Positions 1 to 6,230 of a DNA stretch of 8,581 nt are shown in pieces. Below the pieces are notes generated by a model that had not been told where the DNA came from, searched no databases, and was given only the letters and a program-made list of their open reading frames with translations. The stretch is from Bacteroidales bacterium (GTDB lineage: Bacteria > Bacteroidota > Bacteroidia > Bacteroidales > WCHB1-69): positions 1-8,581 of the forward strand of contig JAISTU010000142.1 of assembly GCA_031272415.1 (NCBI GenBank), written 5' to 3'. Within the stretch, counting starts at the first letter, position 1, and each line of letters begins with the position of its first letter. A program made the translations under genes and the position numbers.

Positions 1-534
1 AGTTTGGATTATCCCAATACGGAAGTTTTAAATGCTATGTCAAAACTTTTGACACAAAATTTTGTTGAAAATGATTATAATTATTTGCAAGAGGATTTAC
101 GGTATAGTTTGCAAGAACGTGATAATGAGGGATTAAAGGATGTTTTTAATACCCTTTTGGCGAGCATTCCTTATGATGATTATAAAAGTGCTGCCAAGCA
201 AGGCATCCAATTGCAACATTTGAAAATTCCGGTTCAAGAATGGCTTTACAGGACTTCCATTTTGGCTTTTTTGAGAGGCTGTGGCATTATTGTTGAGGCT
301 GAATTGCACACATTTAAAGGGCGACCTGACTTAGTAATTTCATACAGAGATACAATTTTTATTATCGAAAACAAAGTTGCAGGCAAATCCGAAGAAGTGC
401 AAGCAAAACTCACCGAAGCAGAAACTCAAATCCGTGAAAAAGAATACATTAAACCCTATCCGAATGCTATCTGTTTGGCAATGGTGATAGATGATACACA
501 AAGGCAAATTGTGAGATGCGAGGAGGTGAAATAA
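1..534 (+). CDS. AAA-ATPase/PD-(D/E)XK nuclease family protein (DUF1703 type), C-terminal part
   Basis: The frame is open from the first base, so only the last 177 residues are present. The TTG at 4 is not a credible start. The fragment opens with DYPNTEV, which matches the conserved (F/Y)PN-EV segment joining the N-terminal AAA-ATPase-like domain to the C-terminal nuclease-fold domain in DUF1703 proteins. A PD-(D/E)XK core follows: E99 and E101, GRPD ending in D110, then IIENK giving E123-x-K125, with the family-like Q143 and Y149 further on. The N-terminal ATPase must lie to the left of the window. These proteins are common and often multicopy in Bacteroidota; their biological role is unsettled, with defence, toxin or mobile-element functions all proposed. 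The catalytic-type residues look intact. The stop at 532-534 runs straight into AATTGAG heptamers. I am confident of the fold and family, not of the function. Confidence 0.82.
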   Translation, partial: SLDYPNTEVLNAMSKLLTQNFVENDYNYLQEDLRYSLQERDNEGLKDVFNTLLASIPYDDYKSAAKQGIQLQHLKIPVQEWLYRTSILAFLRGCGIIVEAELHTFKGRPDLVISYRDTIFIIENKVAGKSEEVQAKLTEAETQIREKEYIKPYPNAICLAMVIDDTQRQIVRCEEVK

Positions 535-618
535 TTGAGAATTGAGAATTTTTCCCAATATTAGAACGTTTTTATTCCAAGATACAAAAAAACTCTACAC
601 TCTACACTCTACACTCTG
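533..618. repeat. Heptanucleotide tandem repeats after the nuclease gene
   Basis: Two period-7 arrays lie here. AATTGAG occurs twice plus AATT at 533-550, overlapping the stop codon. ACTCTAC occurs three times plus ACTCT at 592-617. Their reverse complements recur elsewhere: AATTCTC at 5145-5160 and 5335-5369, TAGAGTG at 5031-5037 and 8011-8038. Function is unknown. They resemble in kind the short tandemly repeated heptamers described in cyanobacteria, but that is only an analogy. Confidence 0.8.
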
Positions 619-627
619 AAAAAAAAG

Positions 628-663
628 GTTTTTAATTTTTATTGAAGAAATTGTGTATCTTTG
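628..663 (+). promoter_or_regulatory. glyA promoter (Bacteroidota type)
   Basis: The -7 box TATCTTTG lies at 656-663 and fits the TAnnTTTG consensus of the primary sigma factor of Bacteroidota. An AT-rich TTTTTAATTTTTA block sits upstream in place of a clear -33 TTTG. The 23 bases at 641-663 are identical to 3130-3152 ahead of atpD. Transcription would start near 670, giving a leader of about 80 bases with no clear Shine-Dalgarno sequence. The leader contains a small TGCT/AGCA hairpin that may be chance. Confidence 0.65.
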
Positions 664-748
664 CATTTTGCTTTCGGGAGCATAAAAAAAATTAAGTTGA
701 AATTAAAAATCGTAAAAAAAAAAGATAGATATAAATTATACAAAAATA

Positions 749-2029
749 ATGAAAAGAGATAATCAAATTTTTGAATTAGTAGAAGAAGAAAAACAACGAC
801 AAACCAATGGAATAGAGTTAATTGCGTCTGAAAATTTTGTCAGTGAGCAAGTGATGTCGGCAATGGGGTCTGTTTTGACCAATAAATATGCAGAAGGCTA
901 CCCTTCAAAGCGTTATTATGGTGGTTGTCAAGTAGTTGATAAAACAGAACAATTAGCCATTGAGCGGGCAAAAGAACTTTTTGGTGCAGAGTGGGCAAAT
1001 GTGCAGCCACATGCGGGGGCGCAAGCAAATATGGCAGTTTTGTTGGCATGTTTGAAAGCCGGCGACACGTTTATGGGCTTAAATCTCAATCATGGTGGGC
1101 ACCTTTCGCATGGATCGCCTGTCAATTCATCAGGTATATTGTACAATGTAGTGGATTATTCGGTTGAAGAAGACACAGGCACAATCAATTATGACAAAAT
1201 GGAAGCCGTTGCGATTGAAAAAAAGCCTAAACTCATTATCGGCGGTGCGTCAGCGTATAGCAGAGATTGGGATTGGAAAAGAATGCGAGAAATTGCAGAT
1301 AAAATTGGGGCTATTCTTATGGGCGATATTTCACATCCTGCCGGTTTGATTGCTAAAGGGCTGTTAAACAATGCAGTACAATATTGCCACATCATAACAA
1401 CCACCACACACAAAACACTTCGCGGTCCAAGAGGCGGATTGATATTGATGGGTAAAGATTTTGATAATCCGTGGGGAAAAACAACTCCCAAAGGTGAAAT
1501 TCGCAAAATGTCGGCATTGTTGGATTCGGCTGTATTTCCGGGTGTGCAAGGCGGTCCGCTTGAACACGTTATTGCCGCCAAAGCAGTCGCATTTGCAGAG
1601 GCATTAACAGATGATTACACACAATATATCCAACAAGTGAAACTTAATGCGGCTGCAATGGCAAAAGCATTTTTAGAAAAAGGTTATAAAATCATTTCCA
1701 ATGGAACCGATAATCACTTGATGTTGATTGATTTAAGAACAAAATTTCCCGATTTAACAGGAAAAATGGCAGAAAATACACTCGTGAGAGCCGATATTAC
1801 CATCAATAAAAATATGGTGCCATTTGACAGTCGGACACCTTTTACAACGTCAGGTATTCGGGTCGGTACGCCGGCAATCACCACAAGAGGTCTCAAAGAA
1901 GACGATATGTGCTTGATTGTTGAAATGATAGACCAAATTTTGTGCGATATTGAGAATGAGACATTGATTGAAAAAACACGTCAAAAAGTGCATCAAATGA
2001 TGTCTCAAAGACCACTTTTCGCCTGGTAA
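749..2029 (+). CDS. glyA: Serine hydroxymethyltransferase
   Basis: This cytoplasmic PLP enzyme interconverts serine plus tetrahydrofolate with glycine plus 5,10-methylene-tetrahydrofolate, the main source of one-carbon units. The 426-residue product is complete and of usual length. Recognisable blocks, in order, are IELIASENF near residue 22, the NKYAEGYPSKRYYGG substrate/cofactor region at 45-59, the HAGAQANMAV block at 88-97, the DISHPAGLIA segment at 193-202, and TTTTHKTLRGPRGG, in which K222 is the Schiff-base lysine. SGIRVGTPA, with the carboxylate-binding arginine, lies near residue 374. The wording of these blocks is typical of Bacteroidota enzymes. The ATG at 749 starts directly at the family's normal N-terminus and lies 86 bases after a good -7 box. 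The gene stands alone, with its own promoter and an intrinsic terminator 40 bases past the stop. No defects are seen. Confidence 0.97.
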   Translation: MKRDNQIFELVEEEKQRQTNGIELIASENFVSEQVMSAMGSVLTNKYAEGYPSKRYYGGCQVVDKTEQLAIERAKELFGAEWANVQPHAGAQANMAVLLACLKAGDTFMGLNLNHGGHLSHGSPVNSSGILYNVVDYSVEEDTGTINYDKMEAVAIEKKPKLIIGGASAYSRDWDWKRMREIADKIGAILMGDISHPAGLIAKGLLNNAVQYCHIITTTTHKTLRGPRGGLILMGKDFDNPWGKTTPKGEIRKMSALLDSAVFPGVQGGPLEHVIAAKAVAFAEALTDDYTQYIQQVKLNAAAMAKAFLEKGYKIISNGTDNHLMLIDLRTKFPDLTGKMAENTLVRADITINKNMVPFDSRTPFTTSGIRVGTPAITTRGLKEDDMCLIVEMIDQILCDIENETLIEKTRQKVHQMMSQRPLFAW

Positions 2030-2069
2030 AAGTAGAATTTCATAATGTTTTTTTAAAATTATTATAATT

Positions 2070-2107
2070 AAGAGGCTATTCCTTTGTAGTAGCCTCTTTC
2101 ATTTTTA
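2070..2107 (+). terminator. Intrinsic terminator of glyA
   Basis: A perfect 9-bp stem, AAGAGGCTA (2070-2078) with TAGCCTCTT (2090-2098), encloses an 11-base loop and is followed by TCATTTTT. It separates glyA from the transporter gene. The loop contains TTCCTTTG, one base off a -7 box, so a promoter for the next gene could overlap the terminator. Confidence 0.8.
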
Positions 2108-2137
2108 ACTAAAAAACTATAAAGGAACTATTTCATT

Positions 2138-3088
2138 ATGAGTCATTTACATCAACATGAACATCATCAGGGCGAAAAGCATGGGCATTTTCATACGCAT
2201 GACGCCCCAAAAATGAGTACTTTAAACAAGTCTTTTTTGATAGGAATTGCGTTAAATATTGCGTATTTAGTGGCGGAATTTGTGGCAGGATTGGCGACCA
2301 ATTCAATGGGTTTGCTCTCCGATGCTGGGCATAATTTGAGTGATGTGGCAAGTTTAGTGCTGGCTATGTTGGCATTTAAGGTTTCAAAAATCGCTGCTAA
2401 TGAGAAGTTTACATACGGTTATAAAAAATCAACAGTGTTGGTGTCGTTGGTCAATGCGGTGATTTTGTTGGTTGCAGTAGGCATGATTGTTGCCGAAAGT
2501 GTAGAAAAATTTCTTTCTCCGCAGCCGGTAGATGGACAAACAATTGCATGGATTGCAGGTATTGGCGTAATTATCAATGGTTTAACCGCTTATTTATTTC
2601 TCAAAGAAAAGGAAAAAGACCTCAACATTAAAGGGGCTTATTTGCATTTGGCAGCCGATGCTTTGGTGTCGTTAGGAGTGGTTATTTCAGGTGTAATTAT
2701 CTGGTTTACAGGATGGTACATTATTGACCCGATAATAGGTTTGCTTGTGGCGACGGTGATTGTTTTTTCAACTTGGGATTTATTAAAATACAGTTTTAGA
2801 ATGGCATTGGACGGATTGCCAAATAATGTTGATTATCAAAAAGTTGTAAACATATTTCAGCAAGCACCGGAAGTCAAAGAGATGCATCATTTGCACATTT
2901 GGGCAATCAGTACGACCGAAAATGCACTCACAGCACACGTTGTTTTAACCGATTTTTCACATTGCCAAAGCATAAAAGATGCACTCAAAGCACAACTTGC
3001 AGAACAAGGCATCGGACACGTTACTTTGGAATTTGAAACCGAAGATGCCCACTGCGAAACAGATTGCGGAGATGCAATTAAAAATTGA
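2138..3088 (+). CDS. Cation diffusion facilitator, Zn2+-type efflux transporter (CzcD/ZitB/ZnT-like)
   Basis: An inner-membrane proton antiporter that exports divalent cations, most likely zinc. It has 316 residues and six predicted membrane segments (about 32-52, 57-80, 97-121, 136-156, 167-190, 195-213). The transport site is H65 and D69 in LSDAGHNLSD (TM2) plus H170 and D174 in HLAADAL (TM5). This two-His, two-Asp arrangement marks zinc-preferring members; manganese and iron types usually carry Asp in place of one His. The N-terminus has nine histidines in the first 21 residues, a probable metal-binding tail. The C-terminal cytoplasmic domain (from about 214) carries MHHLHIW at 249-255, HVTLEFE at 294-300, and a late His-Cys cluster at H305, C306 and C310. 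An AAAGGAAC stretch at 2121-2128 could serve as a ribosome-binding site. The gene appears monocistronic. No metal-responsive regulator is adjacent, so substrate rests on motifs alone. Confidence 0.93.
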   Translation: MSHLHQHEHHQGEKHGHFHTHDAPKMSTLNKSFLIGIALNIAYLVAEFVAGLATNSMGLLSDAGHNLSDVASLVLAMLAFKVSKIAANEKFTYGYKKSTVLVSLVNAVILLVAVGMIVAESVEKFLSPQPVDGQTIAWIAGIGVIINGLTAYLFLKEKEKDLNIKGAYLHLAADALVSLGVVISGVIIWFTGWYIIDPIIGLLVATVIVFSTWDLLKYSFRMALDGLPNNVDYQKVVNIFQQAPEVKEMHHLHIWAISTTENALTAHVVLTDFSHCQSIKDALKAQLAEQGIGHVTLEFETEDAHCETDCGDAIKN

Positions 3089-3130
3089 TTACAAAAAAAT
3101 CCCTCTTAATTTTTAATTTTTAATTTTTAA
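3076..3130 (+). repeat. AT-only inverted repeat and AATTTTT tandem array
   Basis: AATTAAAAATT (3076-3086, overlapping the transporter stop codon) pairs perfectly with AATTTTTAATT (3108-3118). The right arm is the start of a period-7 array of AATTTTT, three copies plus AATT, at 3108-3132. The stem has no G-C pairs, so it would make only a weak terminator. The array also forms the AT-rich upstream part of the atpD promoter. Confidence 0.55.
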
Positions 3131-3152
3131 TTGAAGAAATTGTGTATCTTTG
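3108..3152 (+). promoter_or_regulatory. atpD promoter (Bacteroidota type)
   Basis: The -7 box TATCTTTG is at 3145-3152, preceded by the AATTTTT array. Bases 3130-3152 are identical to the block ahead of glyA. Transcription from about 3159 would give a 60-base leader. In it GCTTAC (3160-3165) can pair with GTAAGC (3188-3193), leaving a 22-base loop. That is a weak hairpin, and whether it matters for translation is unknown. Confidence 0.65.
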
Positions 3153-3220
3153 TAAATAGGCTTACTATCTATTTAATGATATTTTATGTAAGCAATTGAG
3201 AATCAGAGAAATATATATTT

Positions 3221-4729
3221 ATGCAGAAAGAGATAAAAGGAAAAATATCGCAAATAATTGGTGCCGTTGTGGACGTAACTTTTGATAAACAAGAGTCTTT
3301 GCCCAAAATTTATGACGCATTAGAAGTGCGTAGAGAAAACGGTGAGGTAGTTGTATTTGAGTGCCAACAAGATATTGGTGAGAATACAATTCGCTGTATA
3401 GCAATGGATTCCACAGACGGACTGCACAGAGGCATGGACGTGATTTGGACAGGTCGAATGATAAGTATGCCTGCCGCTAATATCAATGGACGTTTGCTGA
3501 ACGTGATTGGCAATACGATTGATGGTTTAGAGGCAGTAAAAACCGACAAGTTTAAAAGCATTCATGGTGCGCCTCCGACTTTTGAGCAACTTTCAACAAG
3601 TACGGAAGTCCTTTTTACGGGTATTAAAGTTATTGATTTGATAGAGCCATATTTAAAAGGCGGTAAAATTGGGCTTTTTGGCGGTGCCGGCGTTGGAAAA
3701 ACGGTTTTAATTATGGAAATGATTAACAATATTGCCAAAAAATATTCAGGGATGTCTGTATTTGCAGGTGTTGGCGAGCGTACGCGTGAAGGCAATGATT
3801 TGTTGCGTGAAATGATTGAGTCTGACGTCATTAAATATGGTGATAAATTCAAAGAAAGCATGGAAAAAGGTGGTTGGGATTTGTCGCAAGTAGATATGAA
3901 AGAATTATCTCAATCGCAGGCGACATTGGTGTTTGGTCAGATGAACGAGCCGCCGGGAGCAAGAGCAAGAGTGGCTTTATCGGGCTTAACAGTGGCTGAA
4001 TATTACCGAGACGGAGACGAAGAAACAGGTGGCAGAGATATTTTATTTTTTGTAGATAATATATTTCGTTTTACGCAAGCAGGCTCGGAGGTATCTGCAT
4101 TGTTGGGGCGTATGCCTTCGGCGGTGGGCTATCAGCCTACTTTGGCGACTGAAATGGGATTGATGCAAGAAAGAATTACCTCTACAAAAAGAGGCTCAAT
4201 TACTTCAGTACAAGCCATTTATGTACCTGCGGACGACCTTACTGACCCCGCACCGGCAACAACTTTTTCTCATTTAGATGCGACCACCGTTTTAAGTCGT
4301 AAAATTTCATCTTTGGGGATATACCCGGCTGTTGACCCTTTGGATTCTACTTCCCGCATTTTGGCACCCGACATTGTGGGCGAAGAGCATTATAATACGG
4401 CGCAAAGAGTAAAAGAAACTTTGCAAAGATACAATGAATTGCAAGATATTATTGCTATCTTGGGGATGGATGAATTGTCGGAAGAGGACAAATTGGTTGT
4501 TCATAGGGCGAGACGTATTCAGCGTTTCCTTTCACAGCCGTTCCATGTAGCAGAGCAATTTACGGGTTTAAAAGGTGTTTTTGTGCCCATTGAAGAGACT
4601 ATAAAAGGGTTCAATATGATATTGGACGGTGAGGTAGACCAATACCCCGAAGCCGCTTTTAACTTGGTAGGTACCATTGATGAAGCGATTGAAAAAGGGA
4701 AAAAAATGTTGGCAGAATCTGCTCATTAA
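3221..4729 (+). CDS. atpD: F1 ATP synthase, beta subunit
   Basis: Catalytic subunit of the F1 sector, making ATP from ADP and phosphate on the cytoplasmic face of the inner membrane. The 502 residues comprise an N-terminal beta-barrel (1-80), the nucleotide-binding domain and a C-terminal helical domain. Visible motifs are the Walker A loop GGAGVGKT at 154-161, GERTREG with the catalytic glutamate at 185-191, the Walker B stretch DILFFVDN at 273-280, ALLGRMPSAVGYQPTL at 293-308, and the DELSEED hinge near 412-419. Compared with E. coli beta (460 residues, recalled), about 28 extra residues lie between VI (203-204) and LVFGQMNEPPGAR (from 236). A few more lie in RDGDEETGGRD. Such an insertion is usual in Bacteroidota, as far as I recall. 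The start gives the normal family N-terminus. atpC follows after 26 bases; the other ATP synthase genes are not in the window. Confidence 0.98.
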   Translation: MQKEIKGKISQIIGAVVDVTFDKQESLPKIYDALEVRRENGEVVVFECQQDIGENTIRCIAMDSTDGLHRGMDVIWTGRMISMPAANINGRLLNVIGNTIDGLEAVKTDKFKSIHGAPPTFEQLSTSTEVLFTGIKVIDLIEPYLKGGKIGLFGGAGVGKTVLIMEMINNIAKKYSGMSVFAGVGERTREGNDLLREMIESDVIKYGDKFKESMEKGGWDLSQVDMKELSQSQATLVFGQMNEPPGARARVALSGLTVAEYYRDGDEETGGRDILFFVDNIFRFTQAGSEVSALLGRMPSAVGYQPTLATEMGLMQERITSTKRGSITSVQAIYVPADDLTDPAPATTFSHLDATTVLSRKISSLGIYPAVDPLDSTSRILAPDIVGEEHYNTAQRVKETLQRYNELQDIIAILGMDELSEEDKLVVHRARRIQRFLSQPFHVAEQFTGLKGVFVPIEETIKGFNMILDGEVDQYPEAAFNLVGTIDEAIEKGKKMLAESAH

Positions 4730-4755
4730 CAATAAATTAACAATATTTTCAAAGT

Positions 4756-5010
4756 ATGAAAATAGAAATTGTAACTCCCGAAAAGACTGCCTATCAAGGG
4801 GATTGTACTTTGGTACAATTGCCGGGCAGCAATGGACTGTTTGAAGTGCTTGTCAATCATGCACCTATGATTACTACTCTCGCCGAAGGAAAAGCAAAAG
4901 TAATTGATAATCAAAGCAATACAATATTTTTCAACATCAAAGGCGGTGTAGTAGAAGTTTTAGCAAACAAAGTGCTTGTTTTGGCAGAAAATTGTGAAAA
5001 AATAGAATAA
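4756..5010 (+). CDS. atpC: F1 ATP synthase, epsilon subunit (short form)
   Basis: Epsilon binds gamma in the central stalk and couples rotation to catalysis. The 84-residue product contains only the N-terminal beta-sandwich: KIEIVTPEK at the start, then GSNGLFEVLVNHAPM at about 24-38 (family G-xxG-x-x-x-L-xxHAP motif), and GGVVEVLANKVLVLAE near 63-78. The C-terminal two-helix domain, which in E. coli epsilon (about 139 residues) can inhibit ATP hydrolysis, is absent. The stop codon ends the last beta strand cleanly, so this looks like a natural short form, as is common in Bacteroidota, rather than a frameshift. The gene is co-transcribed with atpD. No strong hairpin follows it, only a T-run at about 5016-5023, and the dispersed repeat begins 20 bases later. 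Confidence 0.94.
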   Translation: MKIEIVTPEKTAYQGDCTLVQLPGSNGLFEVLVNHAPMITTLAEGKAKVIDNQSNTIFFNIKGGVVEVLANKVLVLAENCEKIE

Positions 5011-5030
5011 AATCCTTTTTTTTCAAAGTG

Positions 5031-5290
5031 TAGAGTGCAGATTTTTTTTGCATTTTTGAATAAATTTGTTATAAAATTTGTGCCACCTCCTGCACCGCAA
5101 TGACGAAAGGTATCAATGGCATAAAGTTAGAATCATTTTTGTATAATTCTCAATTCTCAACCCGACTTCTACGGGCTTGACATTTTGAGAAAAATTTTAA
5201 CTACTTAATTATCAGTGTTTTATATTTTTCAGGAGCGAATTTTTGAAATGTAGTGCCCCTCCCGCTAAATCGTAACCGTCGAAGTCGGGA
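5031..5290 (+). repeat. Dispersed intergenic repeat, copy 1
   Basis: This stretch matches 8032-8280 in order and orientation. Shared parts are TAGAGTGCAG, then TTTTTTGCA with ATAAA and TTGTTATAAAATT, then AACCCG(A/C)CTTC, CATTTTGA, and a well-conserved core at 5209-5276 (8169-8231 in copy 2; a handful of substitutions and short gaps by eye), and finally TCGAAGTCGG. CCCGACTTC (5161-5169) and GAAGTCGGG (5281-5289) form a perfect 9-bp inverted repeat around the core. Gaps of different length and stop codons argue against a coding sequence. AATTCTC heptamers sit at 5145-5160. It may be a non-autonomous mobile element or a processed intergenic repeat; no target-site duplication was recognised. Confidence 0.6.
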
Positions 5291-5295
5291 ATTGT

Positions 5296-5369
5296 TTTTT
5301 TGCATTTTTGGATAAAGTTCTAAAATTTGGGAAAAATTCTCAATTTTCAATTCTCAATTCCCAATTCTT
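5296..5369 (+). repeat. Partial repeat unit and AATTCTC heptamer array
   Basis: The stretch TTTTTTGCATTTTTGGATAAA followed by TTCTAAAATTTG (about 5296-5330) is a third, partial copy of the unit at 5043-5081 and 8044-8080. It is followed by five period-7 units at 5335-5369: AATTCTC, AATTTTC, AATTCTC, AATTCCC, AATTCTT. Reading frames across here are not convincing. Confidence 0.6.
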
Positions 5370-5376
5370 TCCACTT

Positions 5377-5417
5377 AAAAAAAAGGGAGGCACCAAAAAG
5401 GGAATTTCAGTGCCTCC
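5377..5417 (-). terminator. Strong intrinsic terminator on the minus strand
   Basis: On the minus strand GGAGGCAC (5417-5410) pairs perfectly with GTGCCTCC (5393-5386) around a 16-base loop and is followed by C and eight T residues (5384-5377). On the plus strand the same hairpin has no T-run after it, so it works only for leftward transcription. It must end something transcribed from the right, and the only candidates there are the 6S-like RNA unit and the small ORF at 5483-5587. Confidence 0.8.
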
Positions 5418-5422
5418 GATTT

Positions 5423-5457
5423 GCAATCTTGACCGTAAAGGGGCAGTCGAAGATTGC
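5423..5457 (-). ncRNA. Stable hairpin upstream of the minus-strand terminator
   Basis: GCAATCTT and AAGATTGC pair perfectly over 8 bp. Inside, minus-strand GACTG pairs with CGGTC using one G-U wobble. On the plus strand the same position would be a C-A mismatch, so the fold favours a minus-strand transcript. It lies just before the terminator and could be the 3' domain of a longer RNA. No known family was recognised. Confidence 0.4.
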
Positions 5458-5482
5458 GCCAAACTATATCTACGACAAGTTA

Positions 5483-5587
5483 TCACTTTTTTGTGAAAAA
5501 GCATTTTTGAGAGTAGATGTCAGAACTGTCATTTTTTGCTTTTTCAGTGAAGGTCTGTCGTTGATTTTCAGGCTCTTCGTTTGGCAT
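5483..5587 (-). CDS. Possible 34-residue small protein
   Basis: An ATG at 5587 opens a 34-codon frame ending in TGA at 5485-5483. It encodes a hydrophilic peptide beginning MPNEEPENQR and ending FFTKK. It lies on the minus strand between the folded RNA and the minus-strand terminator. A hairpin CCCG-GTAA-CGGG with a GNRA-type loop lies directly before the ATG, and no Shine-Dalgarno sequence or separate TAnnTTTG promoter was found. I do not recognise the peptide. Chance occurrence inside a structured RNA is at least as likely. Confidence 0.18.
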   Translation of the reverse strand: MPNEEPENQRQTFTEKAKNDSSDIYSQKCFFTKK

Positions 5588-5655
5588 TCCCGTTACCGGG
5601 CTTTATCTATTATGCATCTTTTTTTTCATGCATTTTTTGTCAATGAACGTCTTCT

Positions 5656-5870
5656 AAAAAAGAATGTTAGTAAAACAAAAAGCGTGAAACTTAACTGTTT
5701 TTTCCTGTTATGGGGTGGTATTTGGCGAACCATGTGTATAAAGGAAGAAAGTCAAGCACACGCAATTACGTGAACATTTGACTTATTCTTCTATACACAG
5801 TCTGCTAACCGCCAAATTACCCGACAACAAAGAATAATGCCCTTGCTTTTTTACGTTGTTTTATTAACGT
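5656..5870 (-). ncRNA. Structured small RNA, candidate 6S RNA
   Basis: About 215 bases start just after a -7 box on the minus strand and end in a T-run (TTCTTTTTT, 5664-5656). The ends pair: minus GTTAATAAAACAA (5868-5856) with TTGTTTTACTAAC (5678-5666), 12 of 13. Inside lie loosely paired strands, then ATTTGGCG (5817-5810) with CGCCAAAT (5727-5720), a bulge, and a long imperfect hairpin in which TGTGTATA...AAGTCAA (5799-5778) pairs with TTGACTT...TATACACA (5755-5733). Its apical loop is near CACGTAATTGCGTG. A closing stem, open central region and long terminal hairpin at this size match 6S RNA (ssrS), which binds RNA polymerase. I found no conserved core of RNase P RNA, tmRNA or SRP RNA. That it is a structured RNA is fairly sure; the 6S identity is inference from shape. 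Confidence 0.6.
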
Positions 5871-5874
5871 TATG

Positions 5875-5915
5875 CAAAGATACACTTTTTTGTTAATTAA
5901 AAATTAAAAATAAAA
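5875..5915 (-). promoter_or_regulatory. Minus-strand promoter of the structured RNA
   Basis: CAAAGATA at 5875-5882 reads TATCTTTG on the minus strand, a -7 box identical to those of glyA and atpD. Minus-strand bases just upstream read GTG, an A-rich stretch, and TTTTTAATTTTTAATT, again as ahead of atpD. The RNA would start about 5 bases downstream. Confidence 0.62.
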
Positions 5916-6216
5916 AATTAAGTTTTTTTTGTTAATATCAAAATGATTTTAATTTTGTTCTGCTTCCTCTACTTGTCGGGAATTACCCCACAATCTCCGT
6001 TTTTTATACAATGGACTGTTTTTGTCGCCATTTTGGGATGATTTTATATAAAATTGTTCTCAAAAAACTTTCAATTTAAGACACTTTTGTATAAAACAGG
6101 TAAAAAATAGGCTTGAAAATCAAAAAATAAATACTTGATAATCAAGTTAATGATAAAAAAACGCTATTTTTTTCATTATTTTTTCAAAAATATGCCAAAA
6201 ATCCAAAAAAAAGTTG
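5883..6216. other. AT-rich intergenic stretch, no gene seen
   Basis: Apart from the promoter sequence at its left end, I see no coding sequence or clear RNA. It contains an exact 15-base odd palindrome, ACTTGATAATCAAGT, at 6133-6147. Its TGATAATCAAG half recurs in the leader of the next gene and could be a protein-binding site. Long A and T runs dominate the rest. Confidence 0.5.
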
Positions 6217-6224
6217 TACCTTTG
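6217..6224 (+). promoter_or_regulatory. Probable promoter of the outer-membrane protein unit
   Basis: TACCTTTG fits the TAnnTTTG -7 box. No good -33 TTTG is present about 20 bases upstream; the area is A-rich. If used, it makes a leader of more than 330 bases before the ATG at 6565. Confidence 0.5.
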
Positions 6225-6230
6225 TAAAAC

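Noticed and set aside
592..617. CRISPR-like array
   Set aside because: The unit is only 7 bases with no spacers, so it is a simple tandem repeat.
1189..1581. Minus-strand frames within glyA, atpD and other genes
   Set aside because: They are shadows of strongly conserved plus-strand genes and have no features of their own.
5308..5773. Two overlapping plus-strand frames of 62 and 148 codons
   Set aside because: They run through heptamer repeats, the minus-strand terminator and the arms of the folded RNA. They have no domain or signal, use many rare-looking Phe and Lys runs from A/T tracts, and overlap each other.
5377..5870. RNase P RNA, tmRNA or SRP RNA
   Set aside because: The expected conserved cores were looked for and not found: GAGGAAAGTCC for RNase P, the tRNA-like ends and CCA for tmRNA, and the GGTCAGG/GGAAGCAGCC loop for SRP RNA.
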